A stretch of DNA of 64,000 bases from contig JAIDQZ010000007.1 in the NCBI GenBank assembly GCA_029062005.1, positions 48,459 through 112,458 of the forward strand. The letters run 5' to 3'. The notes under the pieces were generated by a model. The model was not told the origin of the DNA, did no database searches, and saw only the letters and a list, made by a program, of their open reading frames with translations. This document shows, one piece after another, positions 27,254-35,700 of this stretch. Position 1 is the stretch's first letter. Every line of letters begins with the position of its first letter. The DNA is from Muribaculaceae bacterium. GTDB taxonomy: Bacteria; Bacteroidota; Bacteroidia; Bacteroidales; Muribaculaceae. The position numbers and the translations under genes are program-made.

Positions 27254-28534
27254 ATGAAAAAACACTATGTATTAGCTGTAGGGTTGTTTATGGCAACTAT
27301 GGGCGCTTTCAATGCTTCCGCACAGCGTGACAACCGCACTATGGAAAAGGATGTTACAACACTGATTTTCAACGATAAGGAGGATAGGGCGGCTGTAGAG
27401 AAAACGCTTAAGGAAAATGCGCCCCAATCGCCTAACGACAATGGTCTCCCACGTTTTGCTATCGTAGGGAAAGACCGGCAGTTTTACCTTGGCATAGGAG
27501 GGCAGTTCCTGGGTGAAGGTGTATTCACCTGGGGAGGCAGTATGCCTTCTGCGACATTGTTTACACCTTCAGCGCTCACCCCCGCCACACCGGGAAACGG
27601 AGGTAATACACAGTTTGCATGGCAGACATCCTCGATATATATGAACTTTGTGGCAATGCCCGGTACAGATAATCAGATCGGCATATTCTTCAAGGCAAAT
27701 TTCATGGGGAACAACAATGCCTTCAATTGCTTCCATTTCTACGCTAAGTATCGTGGACTGACTGCAGGATATACCAACAGTCTGTTTACTGATGCGGCGG
27801 CTGAGCCTATGACGATAGACTTCGAGGGTCCTAACGGATACCCGTTCATGACCCTGTTCACCGCCTATTGGGAGCAGAATTTCACAAAGGATTTCTCAGG
27901 TGCGATTGGTATTGACGCCCCTTCGTCTTCAATGACTACAGATGCTTCTACAGCCACCGTCAACCAAAGGATTCCTGCAGTGCCGCTCTATCTGCAATAC
28001 TCATGGAATGATGGAAGCTCACACGTGCGTCTATCCGGTCTTATCCGTCCTCTTCAGTACAGGAACCTGGCTGAGGGAACCAATAGCACAGCGGTAGGCG
28101 GAGGCATTCAGCTGTCGGGAATGTCAAAGGTAGTCGGCAATCTGAGCGCCAATTTCAATGCAGCATACGGACGCGGTATCGGCAGCTATCTGCAGGACGA
28201 CAACGGGCTCGGCATGGATGCTGTTGCTACCGGCGAAGCGGGGCATATGGAGACGGTAAAGACTTTCGGAGTGACCGGTGGACTGAGCTATTCATTCTCA
28301 CCGAAGGTTTCGACCAATCTCACCTACAGTCATCTTGTGAACAGTTTTCCCGACAATGCCGTGGTATCAGCCGACAAATACCGTTACGGCGACTATGTGG
28401 CGGCAAACGTGATATACAATATAAATAAGTTTGTATCGGCAGGTATAGAATATGACTACGGACACCGTAAGGACTTCAACGGCGAGGGACTTCACGCCAA
28501 CCGCCTCCAATGTCAGTTAGCAGTAACGTTCTGA
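27254..28534 (+). CDS. DcaP-like outer-membrane channel
   Basis: 426 residues with a signal peptide (ending ASA-Q near residue 23) and a short charged helical stretch at ~28-55. Then come many alternating beta strands, with a terminal aromatic strand (LQCQLAVTF). Segments such as FAIVGKDRQFYLGIGGQFLGEG, SIYMNFVAMP, YAKYRGLTAGYTNSLFTDAA and TAYWEQNF fit the DcaP/porin-like trimeric outer-membrane transporters described in Proteobacteria and found in Bacteroidota. It would let small negatively charged solutes cross the outer membrane. It closes the gad cluster and is followed by a terminator, so glutamate or GABA passage is a reasonable inference. Confidence 0.78.
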   Translation: MKKHYVLAVGLFMATMGAFNASAQRDNRTMEKDVTTLIFNDKEDRAAVEKTLKENAPQSPNDNGLPRFAIVGKDRQFYLGIGGQFLGEGVFTWGGSMPSATLFTPSALTPATPGNGGNTQFAWQTSSIYMNFVAMPGTDNQIGIFFKANFMGNNNAFNCFHFYAKYRGLTAGYTNSLFTDAAAEPMTIDFEGPNGYPFMTLFTAYWEQNFTKDFSGAIGIDAPSSSMTTDASTATVNQRIPAVPLYLQYSWNDGSSHVRLSGLIRPLQYRNLAEGTNSTAVGGGIQLSGMSKVVGNLSANFNAAYGRGIGSYLQDDNGLGMDAVATGEAGHMETVKTFGVTGGLSYSFSPKVSTNLTYSHLVNSFPDNAVVSADKYRYGDYVAANVIYNINKFVSAGIEYDYGHRKDFNGEGLHANRLQCQLAVTF

Positions 28535-28560
28535 CATTATCGAAAGGATAATTATGATCG

Positions 28561-28590
28561 GGTCGGGCAATTTTGTCCGGCCTTTCTTTA
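28561..28590 (+). terminator. Terminator of the gad cluster
   Basis: GGTCGGGCA pairs with TGTCCGGCC (two wobble pairs), followed by the T-rich TTTCTTTATTT. Confidence 0.75.
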
Positions 28591-28616
28591 TTTGTCATGA
28601 AATATTATTATCTTTG
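28591..28616 (+). promoter_or_regulatory. -33/-7 promoter of the alpha/beta hydrolase
   Basis: TTTG at 28591-28594 and TATCTTTG at 28609-28616 fit the Bacteroidota TTTG / TAnnTTTG pair, though the spacing is slightly short. The leader to the ATG at 28722 is about 100 bases. Confidence 0.6.
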
Positions 28617-28721
28617 CATTCTGAAATAGCTAAACATCAACATTCGGATGATCCGGATAGAATACACTCCGGGATATATTCAAAACAACTCTTCAAAATA
28701 CCATAGCAACTACAGAATATC

Positions 28722-29735
28722 ATGAAAAAACTAATTTTGGTTCTTTTGGCAATGCTCTCCTACCCGGGTATACATGCCGAGACTATCAAGACAAAACAGG
28801 TGGACGACGGAGGAACGGGAATGTTTAAGGCTGTAGCGGTGAAAGATTCGGAAATGCCGGATTTTGTAATATACAGGCCTCAGGACCTTATGCTCGCCCA
28901 TGCACGCCAGGGTGAACTGCCGGTACTCATGTGGGGCAACGGCGCTTGCCTCGACTCAAGCATAGACTATGAGCGTTTCCTTACTGAGATCGCATCTCAC
29001 GGCTACATCGTAATGGCTATAGGAGAGTTGCAGGAGAATCGCGACGACCGGAAGGCAGGACACTCAGAATCTTCCGAACTGAAACGGGGACTGGATTGGA
29101 TAATCAGGCAAGCCTCCACGAAAGGAAGCGATTACTACAATAATATAGATACACTGAAGATAGCTGCAGCAGGGCACTCATGCGGCGGTGCACAAGTGCT
29201 GGCAAATGCTGCCGACCAAAGGCTCAAGACCTGTCTGATCATGAATGCCGGAATGGGCGATATCGAGATGGCAGGGGCTTCAAGGGAATCCCTTCCGAAA
29301 GTTCATACTCCGATCTTATACGTTACGGGTGGTCCTGACGACATCGCATATCATAATGCCAGAATGGACTTCGAGCGATTGATCCATGTGCCTGTAGCTC
29401 TTGCCGATCATCCTGCATCGGGGCACGGAGGAACGTATGGACAGCAGAATGGTGGCGACTACGCACGACTTGCAGTAGACTGGCTTGACTGGCAACTGAA
29501 AGGCAACAATGACAATGCCGAGACATTCCTCGGAGGAGAAGCCAAAGGATACGACGGATGGACCATCTCTGCAAAGAACTTCGTAGACCTACGGAGCATG
29601 ACACTTGTGGATCCGGTACCGGATGTCCGGAAGGCTCTTCCAATAGGCTCGGTGCCTATGGGGAGCCTAGATAACTTCGCGGAATATCAGCTTGACCTGG
29701 AGATGGAGGATGGTCGCGTTCCTCGTGAACGGTGA
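28722..29735 (+). CDS. Secreted alpha/beta hydrolase with truncated fucosidase-like C terminus
   Basis: 337 residues as read. A signal peptide (about 1-19) precedes an alpha/beta hydrolase fold: oxyanion-side GNGAC (72-76), nucleophile Ser153 in AAGHSCGGAQ, and a late His in ADHPASGHGGTYG. Residues ~295-330 (TLVDPVPDVRKALPIGSVPMG..) are not part of the hydrolase. They repeat the start of the GH29 fucosidase encoded at 40014, and the DNA is identical over the last ~25 bases before both diverge. After base ~29715 the sequence is IS4-transposase DNA read in the wrong direction, adding the spurious ending GRVPRER. The intact ancestor was probably a hydrolase-fucosidase fusion. The hydrolase half may still work as an esterase. 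Confidence 0.78.
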   Translation: MKKLILVLLAMLSYPGIHAETIKTKQVDDGGTGMFKAVAVKDSEMPDFVIYRPQDLMLAHARQGELPVLMWGNGACLDSSIDYERFLTEIASHGYIVMAIGELQENRDDRKAGHSESSELKRGLDWIIRQASTKGSDYYNNIDTLKIAAAGHSCGGAQVLANAADQRLKTCLIMNAGMGDIEMAGASRESLPKVHTPILYVTGGPDDIAYHNARMDFERLIHVPVALADHPASGHGGTYGQQNGGDYARLAVDWLDWQLKGNNDNAETFLGGEAKGYDGWTISAKNFVDLRSMTLVDPVPDVRKALPIGSVPMGSLDNFAEYQLDLEMEDGRVPRER

Positions 29736-30170
29736 CAAGACACATTCTCGGGACCTCCCTGAGGAGATCGTACATGGTGTGCAGCTTGATTCCGCCCCAG
29801 CCCTTTTGAGAGACTGTCCACAGATATTTGTCCAGTCCCAGCGAGACGGTCGTTGAATCAACCGCAAAAAACCACTTGTCCCGAAGACCTCAGCTATTTT
29901 TGTAAGGATATCATCCTTGACGGCTATGTGGCATGCACGTGACATCATTTCGGAAGCGAGTTCCCTGAAAACTGCGACATCACGGTTGGCGCTGGCATGT
30001 GCGATATTATTACGGCTTATGCTTTTCCCTATACCCATCCGGAACGTCTTGTCGGAATGCACCCGCAGGGACGATTCGATATCGCGCAGGCTCTGCCTGG
30101 AAGTCAACTGCGCCCATATCATGACAAGCAGATAAAAGCACCGCACATAAAATCAATACCTATCTTAATG
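29716..30170 (-). pseudogene. IS4-family transposase fragment (DUF4372 type), frameshifted
   Basis: On the minus strand, from about 30150 downward, the frame encodes MIWAQLTSRQSLRDIESSL, RMGIGKSISRNNIAHASANR and DDILTKIAEVFG. This is the N-terminal DUF4372 region of IS4-type transposases. A shift of one frame near 29885 restores DKWFFAVDSTTVSLGLDK, with the first catalytic Asp of the DDE domain, then WGGIKLHTMYD and VPRMCLVT..EERD. Homology stops at ~29716, exactly where the hydrolase-fucosidase sequence begins. The rest of the catalytic domain and both IS ends are missing. This is a dead fragment. Confidence 0.85.
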
Positions 30171-30254
30171 ATATTAAACCGGATACAAATACAAAATTTA
30201 ATTTCTTTGGGACAGCAGTGCATGAGCCATGAGTCCCGACCTGACTTACAACCC

Positions 30255-30286
30255 AGGCCCGGCAGAATTGCCGGGCCTGAATTTTT
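30255..30286 (+). terminator. Strong stem-loop terminator in the decayed region
   Basis: AGGCCCGGC (30255-30263) and GCCGGGCCT (30270-30278) form a perfect 9-bp stem with a 6-base loop, followed by GAATTTTTTAA. It now ends whatever transcript leaves the truncated hydrolase. Confidence 0.85.
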
Positions 30287-30478
30287 TAAACATTGTGTAA
30301 TGTCTTTATAATCACGTGTCGGAGGCATAGTGGGATGGAGCCGCAGGATCGATCCTTCAGGAAGTGGAGTTGTGTATCACGATAGATACTTAATCGTCTT
30401 TATTCAGGAATAGCTGAATAGTTACTATGGCAATATAATATATTAAAATATACTAAATCAAGAATTAGGTTTAATGGG

Positions 30479-30655
30479 TTATTGCTTGACCAATGCACGA
30501 AGGAAATCCTCGAATGAGTCCTCGCCTTTCAATCCGAAGCGCTGACGCAGGCTCCTTTTGGCCTGTCGCAATGCTCCGGGGGTGGCATTCAGTATACCGC
30601 AGACTTGCTGGCTTGAAGATTCCTCGAACGTCTCCATCTCCGATGACTGATCCAT
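30479..30655 (-). pseudogene. C-terminal remnant of a helix-turn-helix regulator
   Basis: A 58-codon minus-strand frame encoding MDQSSEMETFEESSSQQVCG, then ILNATPGALRQAKRSLRQRF, then GLKGEDSFEDFLRALVKQ. The 'SQQVC.IL..TPGALR.AK..LR.RFGL' pattern is the C-terminal helix-turn-helix seen in large Bacteroidota TPR/AraC- or LuxR-like regulators. A stop codon lies just upstream in the same frame, and nothing else of a sensor part is present. It is therefore most likely the tail of a deleted gene rather than a working small protein. The surrounding 29.7-30.9 kb stretch holds no other gene I can support. Confidence 0.6.
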
Positions 30656-30841
30656 ACCCGGTCAGATGTCTTTAGTCCAGTCTATTCACATCTCAAGCAG
30701 AGGGGTGGAGCATATATGAGATTGAAGAAATACGGCACCCGAAAGGGGAAAAGAAGGTAAGATTTATAAATTTGCCTGATATATTTATAAACCTAAACGT
30801 AATTACAGATAATAACTTACGCATTTCCGAATGCATTTTTA

Positions 30842-30849
30842 TAAATTTG
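30842..30849 (+). promoter_or_regulatory. -7 box for the four-module secreted protein
   Basis: TAAATTTG fits TAnnTTTG, 52 bases before the ATG at 30902. A second copy with the same flank (TTTATAAATTTGC) lies at 30767-30774. Confidence 0.6.
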
Positions 30850-30901
30850 CTGCTGATACGAAACCTTATTTATCCATAAATATCAATAAAAACATCTGCT
30901 T

Positions 30902-32536
30902 ATGAAAAAAACTAAACTTTTCATGCTCGTGGCAGGAGTCTTGATGAGCCTCTCCATGTCGGCAAAAAACATTCCTCTATGGTGGGAAGTAAGTCCCGCC
31001 GACGGATCCACAGTCGAGGAACTGAGCGTCATAAAAATCGACAATGGATCCTATAGCGATACGTTCAGAGTTGAAGAAGGCTTCAGCCTTTACATCAATG
31101 AAGCAGCGGCGGAATATTCCGTAAGCTACGAATCAAATTACGGATATCCGGACGACACCCTCGTAATCACACTACTCAATCCAATCACGACCGACGGTCT
31201 GTACACCATCAACGTCCCGGCCGGATTCTTCACTTATATGTATTACGGGGAGACACTTTCGACATCAGCAGAATTTGAATGGACAGTAACCGTCAAAAAC
31301 GATAACGGCGGAAACAATGACTCTTTCGAGATATCAATACCCTCCGGATTTTCAGTTTCTCCGGCAAACGGCAGCAAAGTATCGTCGATTTCATCAATCA
31401 CTATCTCAGACTCCTTTATGGAGTACGAATCGTTCGCAGCAAAGAAGGATTCCTTCGACATATCCATCAACGGCAATAAAGTATCGGTAGGCGCTACTAC
31501 AACCGATACCTCCATCACACTGACCCTATCCGAGCCCCTTAAAACTCCTGAACAATACAATATCGAGGTGCCCGCAGGTGTGTTTACGTATGAAGACTTT
31601 TACTGTAACACCTATGAAAATGTGATTTTCAGATGGGTCGTGACTATCGGAGACAATTCCGATGAGCCGGAGCCAGATAAGCCCACAGACCCGGAAATGC
31701 CTGAAAACAATGTGATTCCCTCGAACTTCAGCGTTGATCCGGAAGATGGAGAGACTGTTGCTGAACTGAGCGTCATCACAATCGAAGCTACTCGTTGGAA
31801 TGAAATAGAGACAGTAGACGGAACTCTCCTCTACATAAACGGAGTAAATGTGGAATACACGGCAAAAACAGCCGGTGAAGATTCGGAGTTCCTGATCATT
31901 ACCCTGACAACTCCAATAAAGGAAGACGGAGAATACACCATATTCGTTCCCAAGGGATTCTTTAATTACTATGGAGACCTGACCAGTTCAGCCTTCAAAT
32001 GGACAGTCTTCGTAGACTCCTCATACGATCCTGAAGATCCTGATCCCGAACAACCAGAAGATCCGACAATCGGCGAGACATATATTCCAGCAGGATTCCA
32101 TGTATCTCCTGAACCCGATTCAGAAGTGGACGCCATAGATAGCATCACCATCACCACCGACTATTCCGACATATATCTTCCGAACGAATTGACCAGCATA
32201 AAAGTCAACGGAATCCCCACAGCCGTAACAGCTACCGCAAACTGGGACACCATGACGATCACGCTTACGGAGGAAATAACCGAACCCGGATATTACACAA
32301 TCGTGATTCCTGCGGGAAGCTTCCGTTGGGCCGACACCGTATATGAAGACAGCGAGACATTCACATTCACACTGCATGTCAAAGGCAACGGAACTGTCAG
32401 CGTCAAGGACATAGCTCTTGATGATGACGCAACTGAAGTCTATACGATAAACGGCATCAGGGTGAAGGAAATTAAGCCACGACAAGTATACATAGTAAAG
32501 GCCCGCGACCACGTTTTCAGAATCATGACTCCATAA
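30902..32536 (+). CDS. Secreted protein of four repeated Ig-like modules
   Basis: 544 residues; signal peptide about 1-21. Four homologous modules of ~115-125 residues begin near 25, 145, 270 and 390. Each opens with a phrase like IPSGFSVSPANGSKVSSISSITI and closes with one like YNIEVPAGVFTYED....FRWVVTI. The third and fourth are preceded by acidic Pro-rich linkers (DEPEPDKPTDPEMPE, DPEDPDPEQPEDP). The fold is probably an Ig-like beta-sandwich. The last ~35 residues (TEVYTINGIRVKEI...YIVKARDHVFRI) resemble a T9SS sorting tail. No enzymatic motif is visible; an adhesive or surface-structural role is inferred. A terminator follows. Confidence 0.75.
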   Translation: MKKTKLFMLVAGVLMSLSMSAKNIPLWWEVSPADGSTVEELSVIKIDNGSYSDTFRVEEGFSLYINEAAAEYSVSYESNYGYPDDTLVITLLNPITTDGLYTINVPAGFFTYMYYGETLSTSAEFEWTVTVKNDNGGNNDSFEISIPSGFSVSPANGSKVSSISSITISDSFMEYESFAAKKDSFDISINGNKVSVGATTTDTSITLTLSEPLKTPEQYNIEVPAGVFTYEDFYCNTYENVIFRWVVTIGDNSDEPEPDKPTDPEMPENNVIPSNFSVDPEDGETVAELSVITIEATRWNEIETVDGTLLYINGVNVEYTAKTAGEDSEFLIITLTTPIKEDGEYTIFVPKGFFNYYGDLTSSAFKWTVFVDSSYDPEDPDPEQPEDPTIGETYIPAGFHVSPEPDSEVDAIDSITITTDYSDIYLPNELTSIKVNGIPTAVTATANWDTMTITLTEEITEPGYYTIVIPAGSFRWADTVYEDSETFTFTLHVKGNGTVSVKDIALDDDATEVYTINGIRVKEIKPRQVYIVKARDHVFRIMTP

Positions 32537-32563
32537 GCACCCTCGCTTCAGAAACACTTCTAT

Positions 32564-32597
32564 AAAAAGCCGCGCATCCGCCATGCCGGCTTTTTTT
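32564..32597 (+). terminator. Rho-independent terminator
   Basis: AAAAAGCCG pairs with CGGCTTTTT, with an inner GCAT/ATGC stem and a one-base bulge, followed by a T-run. Confidence 0.9.
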
Positions 32598-32673
32598 ATC
32601 GGTTTCCATCAAAAAGCAGAGCTATCTTTACTCAAATTTATAAATATGAACCCTATTTGGCACGGATTATACA

Positions 32674-32702
32674 TTGCAATAATTAACTTTAGATTAATTT
32701 TG
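32674..32702 (+). promoter_or_regulatory. -33/-7 promoter of the 1568-residue protein
   Basis: TTG at 32674-32676 and TAATTTTG at 32695-32702 match the Bacteroidota promoter layout, 31 bases before the ATG. Confidence 0.6.
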
Positions 32703-32733
32703 CACGTAAAGATTAACCACATATTTCAATAGT

Positions 32734-35700
32734 ATGAAACTACTAAACATCACAACTCGACTAGCCCTTGCCGGAATGGCTACAGGAGCCTTTCTGTGGA
32801 CCACCGCATCAAAGCAGGAAGCCCCGGCAAAAGTGAGTCTCAAGTCTTACAAGGCGTCAGAATGCCTTTCCCATTGGCAAAAAAAGAAAAGCACCACATC
32901 ACAAAGTGAATTCCAGGCTTTGTCAAAGACAGGCGGCAAAGCTGCCCCGGCAACAAATGCCGTGCAGTTTGAGTGCTCCCTTCTCTATTCAGAAGACTGG
33001 AAGTATGACGACTATGGAGTCTATACCTTCAGCGCACAGTCACCCGTCGCCTTCAAAGAACGGTTCCTTACGGAAAACGCACAGACAGGCGGAGGCTTCT
33101 TCACTGACCGATATTACTACATGACCTATTATTCCGAAGATTACTTCACCGGTGAAATGGCTGTCTATACTTCCGTCTATGACAAGAACAGCGGCGAAGA
33201 AGTCGACGGCATATCACAAGGAATGGAAGCCCTTGCCACAGATATGGACTATGACCCGATAGATGACAGAGCCTACGGATGTTTCTATGGGGATGGAAGC
33301 ACTACAGTCTGGGGCTATATGGATCCAAAAACCGGAGAGGTGGTTCAACTCGCCCCGCTCTCCGATGAACTCGCAGCAGTAGCCATAAATGACCGTGGAT
33401 ATGCCTACGGCATCACATCGGAAGGAGTCCTGGTATCGATCAACAAGAGGACAGGACAACTTTCAACTATCGGGAATACCAATTATCCCCCTGCCTACCT
33501 TCAGACCGCGGCTTTCGGTTCAGACGGAAAACTATACTGGGCCGCAAGCTCTGAATTATATTACTCCACGCTTTTCCAGGTAGATCTCACCGACGGACAT
33601 CTCACTACGGTCGAGACCTTCTACAGTGACAAAGAAATCGTCGCGATGTCCGCCATATCACCCAAACCGTCAACGAGCGCACCTGCAAAAGCGGAGGATC
33701 TGAAAATTACAACAAATGGCGACCTGCTTACCTTTGGACTCTCCTTCACGATTCCCTCACGCACATACGGCGCGTCATTCCTGACAGGAAACGTAGACTA
33801 CGAAGTCATCATAGATGGCGTGACAGCCAAGACCGGGACGGATCTCCCAGGAAGCAATGTCGATCTAACTCTGACTGCAGAAAATGCCGGCAACCATTAT
33901 ATCTCGGTTATCCTGTCAAATGCATCTGGAAATTCCGAGAAATCGTCACTTCGCCAATGGATCGGCATCGACGAACCGATGCCGGTAACCGACGTAAAAG
34001 TCATAAAGGAAAGCGACACTGAGCTTACAGTCGCGTGGGACGCCCCCAAAAATTCCGTAAACGGTGGTTTCTTTGATAACTCACGTCTTTCATATACCGT
34101 CACTCGTCTTCCGGACTATAAAATAGTTTCCCAAAATCAGAAAGGACTTTCCTTTACCGACGACCTGTCTGCTCTCAAGGGACAATCCCTAGTCCGCTAC
34201 ATAATCACGCCTTACGCAGACACTGTGGAAGGGGCCTCCGTAACTTCCGAGGGTATCATCATGGGAAAGGCATTCCAGGTCCCCATAGAATTCACCTTCG
34301 ACACTGAGGAGGATTACAATATCTTTACGGTAATCGACAACAACGAGACAGTATATCAGGATTCAGGATGTTGGCTATATAGCCCGTCAGGACAGGTGGC
34401 TGGCTACAATACAGGTTCCAAGGATGGCGATGACTGGCTGATCACACCCGGAATACGTCTTTATGCCGACCGCAAGTATATCTTCAGTCATGACGTGCTC
34501 TGCTATTCTGACTACTGGCCGGATGAATATGAGGTCTATCTGGGCAATGCTGCGACTACCGCCGGAATGACAACCCGACTGATAGAACCAACCACCATAT
34601 GGTGGGATGAATTCAGGACAAAGACACTTACCATCACCGTACCGACCGACGGAGTCTACTATTTCGGCTTTCACGCCCTGTCGGAGGCGGGAGGAGCTTT
34701 CTTCCTGATCGATAATATCAGTATAAAGGAGTCTTTGAAACTCCAGGCACCGGGAGCTGTGGAAAACCTTGCTATATCCGCCGGTGCCAATGGAGCACTC
34801 GAAGCTACCATCACATTCGATGCACCCACACATACTGTAGAAGGGGCGGATGTTTCATCGATTTCTACCATCACTGTGGCAAGAGACGGCAAGATCGTCC
34901 ATACCTTCAACAATCCTACCCCGGGCGAAACCCTTACTTTCCATGATATTCTTGAGGCGAAAGGCATGACGACTTATACAGTCACGCCAATAAACAGCGA
35001 AGGTGAAGGACAGTCCAACGCTGCTGAAGCATGGATCGGTCCTGACGTACCTGTAGCTCCAGTCAATCCAAACATCACTTTAGACAGCAACAGACACCCT
35101 GTGATTTCATGGGAAGCTCCATCAGGGCCGGGCATGCATGGAGGTTATGTGGATTATGCTAATGTGACCTACAGCGTCTACAACGGAATGACGGGGTTAG
35201 GACTCGTCCAGGGAATTAAAACCACATGCTATACCGACGAAAGTACCGACATAGACAATTCTTCGGTAGATCAGAAACTGTACACATATATTGTAATGCC
35301 TTTCTACGAGACGGAATTCGGAGGGGATGCCTCGGCTCTATATATAAGCGGCGCTCCATATCAGCTACCTTTCAAGGAATCATTTGCCGATGCGACGCCA
35401 TCATACTACTGGGCATTCCTGCGTTCCGATGGAGAAGGCTGGAAACTCGCCGACGATATGACCGCTTTCTCACAAGACAACGACAATGGTCTGATGTACT
35501 ATGTGCCATACCGTCCAGAGGTTGTCACGACGGCAATGTCTGGAAAAATCTCCATGAAAGATGTGGAGAATCCCTCGTTAAGTTTCCATTTGGCCAAACT
35601 TGAGCTTGCAGACAATGGATTTGCAGACTATGATCCCGATACCGACTATCTTAACATTAAGGTAAGTTATGATAATTTCACACCTGTGACACTTGCATCC

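Noticed and set aside
29667..30146. 159-residue minus-strand frame as a working gene
   Set aside because: It begins inside a transposase, frameshifts out of it, and then reads antisense through the hydrolase-fucosidase gene.
30493..30675. Plus-strand 60-residue frame
   Set aside because: The opposite strand encodes a recognisable helix-turn-helix tail; the plus frame has no family features.
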